Assembly: GCF_027286305.1 (NCBI RefSeq)
Contig: NZ_CP114599.1
Location: forward strand, 1,922,001-1,986,000
DNA: 64,000 bases
Direction of reading: 5' to 3'
Source: Phenylobacterium sp. NIBR 498073
Lineage (GTDB): Bacteria > Pseudomonadota > Alphaproteobacteria > Caulobacterales > Caulobacteraceae
Shown: positions 9,825 through 16,180 of the stretch, piece after piece
How positions within the stretch are numbered: position 1 is the first letter of the stretch
Layout: every line of letters starts with the position of its first letter
Program-made: the position numbers and the translations under genes
The notes under the pieces: model-generated
Seen by the model: only the letters and a program-made list of their open reading frames with translations
Told to the model about the DNA's origin: nothing
The model's database searches: none

Positions 9825-11102
9825 ATGACGATAGCGCGCGCCAGGCCCTTTGGCCAGAACTACGCATTCGTCGCCGTCGCGGCGGTGTTCATCGCCCTGA
9901 TGGCGGCGGCCGGCCTGCGCTCGGCGCCAGGCGTGCTGATGCTGCCGCTGGAGCGCGCCTTCCAGTGGGATCGCGGCGTGATCTCGATGGCCGCAGCGGT
10001 CGGCATCTTCCTCTATGGCCTGACCGGTCCGTTCGCCGCGGCGCTGATGCAGTCGTTCGGCGTGCGCCGCACGGTGACCCTGGCTCTGGCGGTGATGGCG
10101 CTCTCGACCGCGGCCTCCTCGCTGATGACCCAGCCCTGGCACTATGTCGCCACCTGGGGCGTGATCTCCGGCGTCGGCTCGGGCGCAGTAGCGATGGTGC
10201 TGGGCGCCACTGTCGTCAACCGCTGGTTCGTCGAACGGCGCGGCCTGATGATGGGCCTGCTCAGCGCCTCGGCGGCGACCGGTTCGCTGATCTTCCTGCC
10301 GGGCATGGCGGCCCTGGCCGAGGCCGGCGGCTGGCGGCCGGTGGTGCTGGCGGTCGCGGCCGTGATGGCGGTGCTGGTCCCGGTGGTCTGGCTCCTGCTG
10401 CCCGAGACCCCCGCCTCGATCGGCCAGAAGCCCTACGGCGCGAACGAAAGCTACGCGGCGCCGCAGCCCATGCCCGCCGGCGGCGCCCTGCGCGGGGCGT
10501 TTGGGGCGTTGTTCCGCGCCGCCCGCACGCGCACCTTCTGGCTGCTGTTCGGCGGCTTCTTCGTCTGCGGCCTGACCACCAACGGCCTGATCGGCGTGCA
10601 CATGATCGCCATGTGCGCCGACCAGGGCCTGCCCGAGACCCGGGCGGCGACGCTCTTGGCGGTGATGGGGATCTTCGACCTGATCGGCACGACGCTCTCC
10701 GGCTGGCTCACCGACCGCTACGATCCGCGCAAGCTATTGTTCGTCTATTACGGCCTGCGCGGCCTTTCGCTGATGGTGCTGCCGTTCACCGACTTCTCCA
10801 TCGTCGCGTTGGGGATCTTCGCGGTGTTCTACGGCCTGGACTGGATCGCCACAGTACCGCCGACCGTGCGATTGGCGACTGAAGCGTTCGGCGACCATGA
10901 CGGCCCGATCGTCTTCGGCTGGATCGCTGCGGGCCACCAGGCCGGCGCCGCCACGGCCGCGATCACCGCCGGCGTCATCCGCGCCGCCCAGGGCCGTTAT
11001 CTCGAGGCCTTCGTCCTGGCCGGCGTCGCGGCGCTGGTTGCCGCGGTCGCCTCGCTGATGATCCGCCGCAAGACGACTGAATTGGCGCCGGTGTTCGCCT
11101 AG
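9825..11102 (+). CDS. Major facilitator superfamily transporter
   Basis: A 425-residue transporter with about 12 hydrophobic segments. Loop motifs such as GWLTDRYDPRKLL (MFS signature A-like, between helices 8 and 9) and the overall resemblance to the oxalate/formate antiporter or monocarboxylate branch (APGVLMLPLERAFQWDRGVIS near the N-terminus) support the family call. Substrate unknown; regulation by the divergent TetR protein is likely. The start codon directly abuts an operator-like site and only a weak AGG lies upstream. Its TAG shares a palindromic CTAG with the stop of the convergent PRC-barrel gene. Confidence 0.9.
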   Translation: MTIARARPFGQNYAFVAVAAVFIALMAAAGLRSAPGVLMLPLERAFQWDRGVISMAAAVGIFLYGLTGPFAAALMQSFGVRRTVTLALAVMALSTAASSLMTQPWHYVATWGVISGVGSGAVAMVLGATVVNRWFVERRGLMMGLLSASAATGSLIFLPGMAALAEAGGWRPVVLAVAAVMAVLVPVVWLLLPETPASIGQKPYGANESYAAPQPMPAGGALRGAFGALFRAARTRTFWLLFGGFFVCGLTTNGLIGVHMIAMCADQGLPETRAATLLAVMGIFDLIGTTLSGWLTDRYDPRKLLFVYYGLRGLSLMVLPFTDFSIVALGIFAVFYGLDWIATVPPTVRLATEAFGDHDGPIVFGWIAAGHQAGAATAAITAGVIRAAQGRYLEAFVLAGVAALVAAVASLMIRRKTTELAPVFA

Positions 11103-11443
11103 CGGGCCTCGGGCAGGGCCAGCAACTGTTCACGCGTCTGGCTGGTCTGGACGTTGAACTCGCCCGGATCGGTCGGATCGGGGACGGCGCGCAGGCTCGA
11201 CAGCTCGACCTGTACGCGGCGATCGGGCTTGGGCGTTCGCTGGTCGATCTCCACGACCAGGCCGACGACGTCGCCCTTGGGCCCCAGCATGAGGTTCTCG
11301 ACTTCGCCGATCTTGCGGCCCTGGGGATCGATCAGGTCGGCGTCGTCGAGCTGTTCGGCGGTGAGCCCCAGCGGCCCCGGCGCTGTCTGCGCGTAGGCGC
11401 CTGGGCCGAGCAGGGCGGCTGTCAGCATGACGGCAAGTTTCAT
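11099..11443 (-). CDS. Exported PRC-barrel domain protein
   Basis: A 114-residue protein with a signal peptide (MKLAVMLTAALLGPGAYAQ). The mature part carries a PRC-barrel-like segment (DLIDPQGRKIGEVENLMLGPKGDVVGLVVEID is split here as DADLIDPQGRKIGEVE and LMLGPKGDVVGLVVEID), common in small envelope-stress and photosynthesis-related proteins. The role is unknown. It lies downstream of the cupin gene on the same strand with a 61-base gap. Confidence 0.75.
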   Translation of the reverse strand: MKLAVMLTAALLGPGAYAQTAPGPLGLTAEQLDDADLIDPQGRKIGEVENLMLGPKGDVVGLVVEIDQRTPKPDRRVQVELSSLRAVPDPTDPGEFNVQTSQTREQLLALPEAR

Positions 11444-11504
11444 CGCGGGCTCCTGAACGCTCTCAAGCGAACGGCCCCATGCAGTCTGAGGTTCCGCTTG
11501 CGAT

Positions 11505-11948
11505 CTAGCGTTTGGTCGGGTCGTCGGCGGGATTGACGTAGGTCAGGGCGAATGGGCCCTCGGCCGAAACCTGAACCACCGCGCCGCCCGTCGAAAACGC
11601 GAAGTGGTTCATCTTCGCGCCGGCGACGGCGAACCCGCCGGGACCGAGCTTGGCGCTCTTGGCTGGGTCGAGCTTGTCGCCCATGCCCAGCGACAGCTCG
11701 CCCGAGACCACGGTCACGTATTCGTCGGTCGGGTGGTTGTGGGCCGGGATCTTGTAGCCGGCGGGCATTCTGAGGCGGATCACGAACACCCCGGCCTTGG
11801 TCGGATCGCCCGAAAGCACCGCCATCTGCGCGCCGGCGGGGAATACCGCGGGCGCCGGGCCCCACTTCAGGTCCCCGGTATTGATCTGCGCCGTCGCGGT
11901 CGAGCCGAGGCACAGTACGCCACTGACGAGAACAACGGTCCTAAGCAT
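11505..11948 (-). CDS. Exported cupin-domain protein
   Basis: A 147-residue protein with a signal peptide (MLRTVVLVSGVLCLGSTATA) and one cupin barrel. Cupin motif 1 is visible as PAHNHPTDEYVTVVSGE with the metal-ligating histidines and glutamate; motif 2 is in GAKMNHFAFSTGG. Small periplasmic cupins bind metals and small ligands; no enzyme activity can be assigned. ATG 11948 is chosen over one at 11981 because AGGAGA precedes it by a few bases and a signal peptide results. A perfect hairpin covers part of that ribosome binding site. Confidence 0.8.
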   Translation of the reverse strand: MLRTVVLVSGVLCLGSTATAQINTGDLKWGPAPAVFPAGAQMAVLSGDPTKAGVFVIRLRMPAGYKIPAHNHPTDEYVTVVSGELSLGMGDKLDPAKSAKLGPGGFAVAGAKMNHFAFSTGGAVVQVSAEGPFALTYVNPADDPTKR

Positions 11949-11956
11949 GACGTTTC

Positions 11957-11975
11957 TCCTGTGGTTTCCACAGGA
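11957..11975 (-). promoter_or_regulatory. Perfect palindrome overlapping the cupin ribosome binding site
   Basis: TCCTGTGG (11957-11964) and CCACAGGA (11968-11975) are exact reverse complements with a 3-base loop. In the minus-strand mRNA the 3' arm contributes the AGGA of the AGGAGA ribosome binding site of the cupin gene. It can be read as an RNA hairpin that masks translation start, or as a DNA operator dyad; the sequence does not decide between them. Confidence 0.55.
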
Positions 11976-12038
11976 TAGCACAGAACTCTTGAAGCGGCGT
12001 GCGCTTAGCGGCGCGAGTCCGGCACGGAGGCCGATCGT

Positions 12039-12848
12039 CTAGGGAACGGGCCGGGTCGGGACCTCGATGTCGCAGATCGTGAAGTCCGCGCCCTTGTCGC
12101 GCCGGACCTTGGCGACCAGGGCGGCGAACGACTGGCCGTGCTCGTCCATCACCTCGACCTTCGGGCGCTCGGCCGGCGGCAGGTCGGCGGCGACGCGGAC
12201 CTTGCGCATCACGTCGGGTTGGGCTGGCGGCTCGCCCACGGCCATGGCGCGGATCACGTCGAGCCCGACCACCGCGCGGCCCCAGACCGTGTAGCTGCGG
12301 TCGAGCCTTCGGCTGGCGGCGCGCATGAAGAAGATTTCGGAGTTGGCGGTGCCTTCGCCGGCCTGCCGGCCCATGCCGGCGACGCCGGGGCAATACGCGC
12401 CCCAGGCGCGGCGGCCGAGGGCGGCGTCGCGCTGGGCCTCCAGGTCCGAAGCGGCCTCGAACGGCGCGGAGCCCACGAAACCTGCCAGGCTGTCGCTAGC
12501 GTTGACAACGACCTTGGCCGGCGCGTCGGTCTTCAGCCGGAACATGAACTCCGGCGGCAGGTCCGGGTGCTGCGAGACCCCGCCGTCCTTGTTGTTCGGG
12601 TTGCCGGTCTGGTCGACGAAGTTCTCGATCACCCGGTGGAACTGCAGGCCGTCATAGACGCCCTCGCGGGCCAGCAGCTTGACCCGTTCGACCGCCTTGG
12701 GCGCGAAGTCGGGGCGCATCTCGACGACGACAACGCCTTTGCTGGTCTCGATCACCAGCGTGTTCTCGGGATCGAGGCGCCGCCAGTCGGCGGCCTGGGC
12801 GGGGAGGGCGAGGCTGAGCGCCAGGGCGGCGGCGATGGTGCGGATCAT
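12039..12848 (-). CDS. Exported cyclophilin-type peptidyl-prolyl isomerase
   Basis: A 269-residue protein with a signal peptide (MIRTIAAALALSLALPAQAA). The cyclophilin fold is shown by VVVEMRPDFAPKAVERVKLLAREG, GLQFHRVIENFVDQTGNP and, later, SEIFFMRAASRRLDRSYTVWGRAVVGLDVI. The active-site arginine region FHRV is present, but the usual Q-G-G-D-P is replaced by Q-T-G-N-P. It is longer than minimal bacterial cyclophilins, with a C-terminal extension of about 60 residues. It would help fold periplasmic proteins. The ATG has no Shine-Dalgarno; an upstream TTG at 12911 is possible but gives no signal peptide at the N-terminus. Confidence 0.85.
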   Translation of the reverse strand: MIRTIAAALALSLALPAQAADWRRLDPENTLVIETSKGVVVVEMRPDFAPKAVERVKLLAREGVYDGLQFHRVIENFVDQTGNPNNKDGGVSQHPDLPPEFMFRLKTDAPAKVVVNASDSLAGFVGSAPFEAASDLEAQRDAALGRRAWGAYCPGVAGMGRQAGEGTANSEIFFMRAASRRLDRSYTVWGRAVVGLDVIRAMAVGEPPAQPDVMRKVRVAADLPPAERPKVEVMDEHGQSFAALVAKVRRDKGADFTICDIEVPTRPVP

Positions 12849-12906
12849 GGAGGGACTATCGGGCAACCTGCCGATCAAGGCCACGCTTGAGCTTACTAAG
12901 ATGTAA

Positions 12907-12922
12907 TGCAAGCTACCTTGCA
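12907..12922. promoter_or_regulatory. Palindrome upstream of padR (candidate PadR operator)
   Basis: TGCAAG-CTAC-CTTGCA is a 6+6 inverted repeat with a 4-base centre, 47 bases before the padR start. PadR regulators usually bind dyads at their own promoter, and autoregulation is usual for PadR genes linked to DUF1700 genes. No other dyad of this quality lies in the 120-base gap. Binding is inference. Confidence 0.45.
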
Positions 12923-12968
12923 GTAGTCACTACCGTGCGATACCTCATAGGCGAACTGGAGGTCCGCC

Positions 12969-13295
12969 GTGCCGGAAACCGTGCAAGTCCAATTGAAGAA
13001 GGGGGTGCTCGAGCTCTGCGTGCTCGCCTTGCTCTCTTCCCACGACAGCTACGCCTACGAGATCGCGAGCCGCCTGGCCGAGGGGATCGATATGGGTGAG
13101 GGAACGATCTATCCGCTCATGCGGCGGATGCAGAGCGACGGGCTGGTCGAGACCTATCTGGTCGAGAGTCCGGCCGGGCCGCCGCGCAAATACTACAAGC
13201 TGACCGAGGCCGGAAAGGCGAGCTTCACCGCGCAAAAGGCGGAATGGGCTGCGTTTTCTCGCGCGGTCGACAGTATTCTGGGAGACGCTCAATGA
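12969..13295 (+). CDS. PadR family transcriptional regulator
   Basis: A 108-residue winged-helix regulator of the short PadR-s2 type. Characteristic motifs are LELCVLALLSSHDSYAYEIA, GEGTIYPLMRRMQSDGLVET and PPRKYYKLTEAGKA. It starts with GTG, 5-7 bases after GGAGG. Its TGA overlaps the ATG of the DUF1700 gene (ATGA), indicating translational coupling. PadR plus DUF1700 plus a GIN-domain protein is a recurring operon thought to respond to envelope stress or membrane-active compounds; the signal is unknown here. Confidence 0.92.
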   Translation: MPETVQVQLKKGVLELCVLALLSSHDSYAYEIASRLAEGIDMGEGTIYPLMRRMQSDGLVETYLVESPAGPPRKYYKLTEAGKASFTAQKAEWAAFSRAVDSILGDAQ

Positions 13296-13858
13296 ACCGT
13301 CAGGCCTTCATCGACCGGCTGCGGTTGGGGCTGTCGGGCCTGCCGCCCGCGGCCATCCAGGACGCGGTCGCCGACTACGAGACCCACTTCGCCGAGGGCG
13401 TAGCCGCCGGCCGCACCGAGGAGGAGGTCGCCCAGGCGCTGGGCGATCCGTCCCGGCTGGCCCGCGAACTGCGCGCCGAGGTCGGTCTCAAGAAGTGGGA
13501 GGAGCAGCGCAATCCCACCTCCGCGGCCGGCGCGATCTTCGCCGTGCTGGGCCTGGGCGCCATCGACATCCTGATCCTGCTGCCGATCCTGATGACCGTC
13601 GGCGGGGTGCTGTTCGGCCTGATCGTCGCGGCCATCGGGGTCTTCGTCGCCGGCGGCGTGGTGTTCGCCGCTGGACCGTTCCTCGGCCCGCCCGGCGGTC
13701 CGGTCGCAGCGCTGCTGGCCGGCATCGGGCTGATGGCCCTGGCCGCGTCGGCCGGCGCGATCCTGACCATCGTCGTCATCGGCCTCGTCAACGCCCTGGT
13801 CTGGTACGGGCGCCTTCACTTCCGGCTGCTCAAGCCGGCCATCGAACCGCAGTCCTGA
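13292..13858 (+). CDS. DUF1700 family membrane protein
   Basis: A 188-residue protein. The first 70 residues are a soluble helical domain (FIDRLRLGLSGLPPAAIQDAVADYETHF, quoted here only in part: LRLGLSGLPPAAIQDAVADY; then GRTEEEVAQALGDPSRLARE) that is the DUF1700 signature; it is followed by about three or four hydrophobic helices. It is the middle gene of the padR operon, coupled to padR by ATGA and 15 bases before the GIN-domain gene. DUF1700 proteins may act as membrane sensors or partners for the third gene; no activity is known. Confidence 0.85.
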   Translation: MNRQAFIDRLRLGLSGLPPAAIQDAVADYETHFAEGVAAGRTEEEVAQALGDPSRLARELRAEVGLKKWEEQRNPTSAAGAIFAVLGLGAIDILILLPILMTVGGVLFGLIVAAIGVFVAGGVVFAAGPFLGPPGGPVAALLAGIGLMALAASAGAILTIVVIGLVNALVWYGRLHFRLLKPAIEPQS

Positions 13859-13873
13859 GCCGGGAGCCCAATC

Positions 13874-14695
13874 ATGATCCGTGTGCTTGTGATGATCGCC
13901 GTGGCCGGCTTCCTGGCCGGGGTCGTGGCCCTGGCCGGCGCGGCCGCCCTGGGCGGCCCCGACCTCGCCGCCCGCAACTGGAACTGGGACGTGGACTGGC
14001 ATGACCGCCACGAGCGCCGCGAGTGGCGCGACCGCGACCTGCGCCACGATCGGCCGCTCGACCGGGACGCCGGGGAGGTGACCCGCGAGCTGGCGTGGGA
14101 CGGCTCGACCAAGGCCGAGTTCGACATCCCGGCCGCCGTCGAGTTCACCCAGGCTCCCGGCCCCGGCAAGGTGATGATCTATGGTCCCAAGGACATCGTC
14201 GATCGCGTCCGCCTGAACGATGGCCGGCTTAGCCTGGACCGGCCGCTGGCCGACTATGCCCGCCTGCGGGTGGTGATGACGGCCCCGGCCGTCACCCGCT
14301 TCCAGATCAGCGGCGACGACCGGCTCGATATCCGCAGCTACAAGCAGGACCAACTTCAGATCGTCGCCAGCGGCTCCTCCGAGGTGGTCGCCAGCGGCCA
14401 GGCCCGCGAGGTCGACGTCGAACTCTCTGGTTCCGGCGAGGCCGATCTGACCGACCTGGTCACCGATAACGCCGAGGCCGACATCTCCGGCTCAGCCGAA
14501 GTCACCCTGGCCCCACGGGAAGCCGCCAATCTGGAAGTTTCCGGCTCGGCCACCGCCCGCCTGCTGACCCGGCCCAAGCGTCTGGAGACCGACGTCGCCG
14601 GCGCCGGATCGGTGATCTTCGAGGACGGCGGGAAGTCGGGCGGCGTCGGGGCTCCGGCCAAACCCGCCAAGCCGGCGGGACCGCAGGAGACCTAG
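13874..14695 (+). CDS. GIN (DUF2807) domain exported protein
   Basis: A 273-residue protein with an N-terminal signal or anchor (MIRVLVMIAVAGFLAGVVALAG is shortened to MIRVLVMIAVAGFLAGVVA), then a low-complexity Arg/Asp/His-rich stretch (DWHDRHERREWRDRDLRHD) and a right-handed beta-helix GIN domain with repeating strands such as ASGSSEVVASGQAREVDVEL, SGSGEADLTDL, ISGSAEVTLA and VSGSATARLL. The C-terminal tail is Ala/Pro/Lys rich. Such proteins are cell-envelope beta-solenoids of unknown binding partner. Third gene of the PadR operon; it is followed immediately by a double-hairpin repeat whose start overlaps its TAG. Confidence 0.8.
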   Translation: MIRVLVMIAVAGFLAGVVALAGAAALGGPDLAARNWNWDVDWHDRHERREWRDRDLRHDRPLDRDAGEVTRELAWDGSTKAEFDIPAAVEFTQAPGPGKVMIYGPKDIVDRVRLNDGRLSLDRPLADYARLRVVMTAPAVTRFQISGDDRLDIRSYKQDQLQIVASGSSEVVASGQAREVDVELSGSGEADLTDLVTDNAEADISGSAEVTLAPREAANLEVSGSATARLLTRPKRLETDVAGAGSVIFEDGGKSGGVGAPAKPAKPAGPQET

Positions 14696-14812
14696 AGCCC
14701 TTCCCACTCACGATGGATCATCGTGAGTGCATCAGAAGGGCTCCGAGCTCAAAAAATCGACCCTGTTCGTCCCCGGTTGGCTTGGTTCAAGCCAATCGGA
14801 ACAGGGGCTAGG
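14694..14812. repeat. Bipartite double-hairpin intergenic repeat, copy 2
   Basis: Hairpin A: GAGCCCTT (14695-14702) pairs with 14736-14743, and inside it CACTCACGAT (14705-14714) pairs exactly with 14720-14729 around a GGATC loop. Hairpin B: arms 14759-14767 and 14800-14808, with a long inner stem 14773-14784/14788-14799. Spacer CTCAAAAAATC. It ends CTAGG. It sits between convergent genes; its first bases are the stop of the GIN gene and its last CTA is the stop codon of the SGNH hydrolase gene. Likely a bidirectional transcript end. Confidence 0.8.
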
Positions 14813-15455
14813 CGCGCCGGCCGCTCAGAGCCTTGACCAGAACCGGCGCCAGGCCCTGGGCGATCACCGCCACGCCCTGGGCGTTGGGATGGAAGCCGTC
14901 GCGCTGGTTCAGGCGCGGCTGCTGGGCCACGCCGGCCAGCAGGTTGGGGTACAGCGCCACGCCCTGGGCCTTGGCCACGGTTGGGAACACCGCCTGGAAG
15001 TCGCGGGCGTAGGCGCGGCCGATCACCGGCGGCGGCGCCAGTCCGGCCAGCACCACGCCGATCTTCCGCGCTTTCAGCCGGGCGACGATCTTGTCGAGAT
15101 TGGCCTGGGTGCGCTTGGGGGCGATGCCCTGCAAGAGGTCGTTGCCGCCTAGCGCCACCAGGCAGACGTCGGTGTCGCGCTGGACGCTGAAGTCCACCCG
15201 CGCCAGGCCGCCGGCGGTGGTGTCGCCGGAAACGCCGGCCCCGCGCACCAGGGCGTTCGAACCCAGCTTGCGCAGCTGCGCCTGCAACTGCACGGGCAGG
15301 GCGGCGCTGGCCGGCAGGCCGTAGCCGGCGGTGATCGAGTCGCCCAGTATGGTGATCACCCGGTGCGGCTGGGCCAGGCCCTGGGCCGGCCAGGCGGCGA
15401 GGGCGGCGGCGATCAGCAGCCGGCGGCTCGGAAATCGGGGGGCTGTCGGGTCCAT
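14808..15455 (-). CDS. Exported SGNH esterase (TesA/arylesterase-like)
   Basis: A 215-residue GDSL hydrolase. The N-terminus (PSRRLLIAAALAAWPAQGLA) looks like an export signal and contains a twin arginine. Block I ITILGDSITAGYGLPAS holds the nucleophile serine; block II has GVSGDTTAGG; block III is ALGGNDLLQG; block V is DGFHPN with the catalytic Asp and His. Size and blocks match TesA-type thioesterase/lysophospholipase I. It would cleave esters in the periplasm. It is divergent from the ABC transporter pair, which is the usual neighbour of tesA-like genes. Its stop codon lies in the repeat element. Confidence 0.92.
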   Translation of the reverse strand: MDPTAPRFPSRRLLIAAALAAWPAQGLAQPHRVITILGDSITAGYGLPASAALPVQLQAQLRKLGSNALVRGAGVSGDTTAGGLARVDFSVQRDTDVCLVALGGNDLLQGIAPKRTQANLDKIVARLKARKIGVVLAGLAPPPVIGRAYARDFQAVFPTVAKAQGVALYPNLLAGVAQQPRLNQRDGFHPNAQGVAVIAQGLAPVLVKALSGRRA

Positions 15456-15508
15456 GTCGCTGTCCTATCTAGGCGATAGTCAGTGAAGCTCAATCTCCAG
15501 AGGCCGCA

Positions 15509-16180
15509 TTGTCCGAAGCTGTTCCGCCGCTCGCCGTCTCGAACGTCTCGCTCACCCTGCCGTCGGCGGCCGGACCGGTCGAAATCCTCAAGGACCTGAG
15601 CTTTTCGGTGGCACCGCGCGAACGGGTGGCGATCACTGGCCCTTCCGGCTCTGGCAAGTCCAGCCTGATCGCCGTCGCCGCCGGCCTTGAGCAGCCGACC
15701 GCCGGCCGCGTGGAATTGCTGGGCCAGGATCTCGGCCGCCTCAGCGAGGACGGCCGCGCCCGCCTGCGCCGCGGCAAGGTCTCGCTGGTCTTCCAGTCGT
15801 TCCACCTGCTGCCCAACATGACCGCCCTGGAGAACGTCGCCGCGCCGCTGGAGATCGCCGGGATCGCCGACGCCGACGCGACCGCCCGCAGCTGGCTGGA
15901 CCGCGTCGGGCTCTCGGCCCGCCTGCGCCACTATCCGCACCAGCTGTCGGGCGGCGAACAGCAGCGGGTCGCCCTGGCCCGGGCGCTCGCCCCGCGGCCG
16001 GCCCTGCTGTTCGCCGACGAGCCGACCGGCAATCTGGACGCCGCCAACGCCGCCAAGGTCGCCGACCTGCTGTTCGGCCTGGTGGCCGAGGAGGGCGCGG
16101 CCATGGTGCTGGTCACCCACGATCCGGCTCTGGCCGAGCGCGCCGACCGCCAGGTGCGGCTCAGCGGCGGCCACGCCTGA
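15509..16180 (+). CDS. ABC transporter ATP-binding protein, LolD/YbbA-like
   Basis: A 223-residue ATPase with Walker A GPSGSGKSS, the Q-loop in VFQSFHLLPNMTALENV, signature LSGGEQQRVALARAL, Walker B ALLFADEPTGNLD and the switch histidine in LVTHDP. It belongs to the MacB/LolD family that works with FtsX-type permeases. The start is TTG, preceded by AGAGG. It joins the next gene by TGATG. With the large permease it forms the YbbA-YbbP type pair found beside tesA-like esterases in many proteobacteria. Confidence 0.93.
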   Translation: MSEAVPPLAVSNVSLTLPSAAGPVEILKDLSFSVAPRERVAITGPSGSGKSSLIAVAAGLEQPTAGRVELLGQDLGRLSEDGRARLRRGKVSLVFQSFHLLPNMTALENVAAPLEIAGIADADATARSWLDRVGLSARLRHYPHQLSGGEQQRVALARALAPRPALLFADEPTGNLDAANAAKVADLLFGLVAEEGAAMVLVTHDPALAERADRQVRLSGGHA

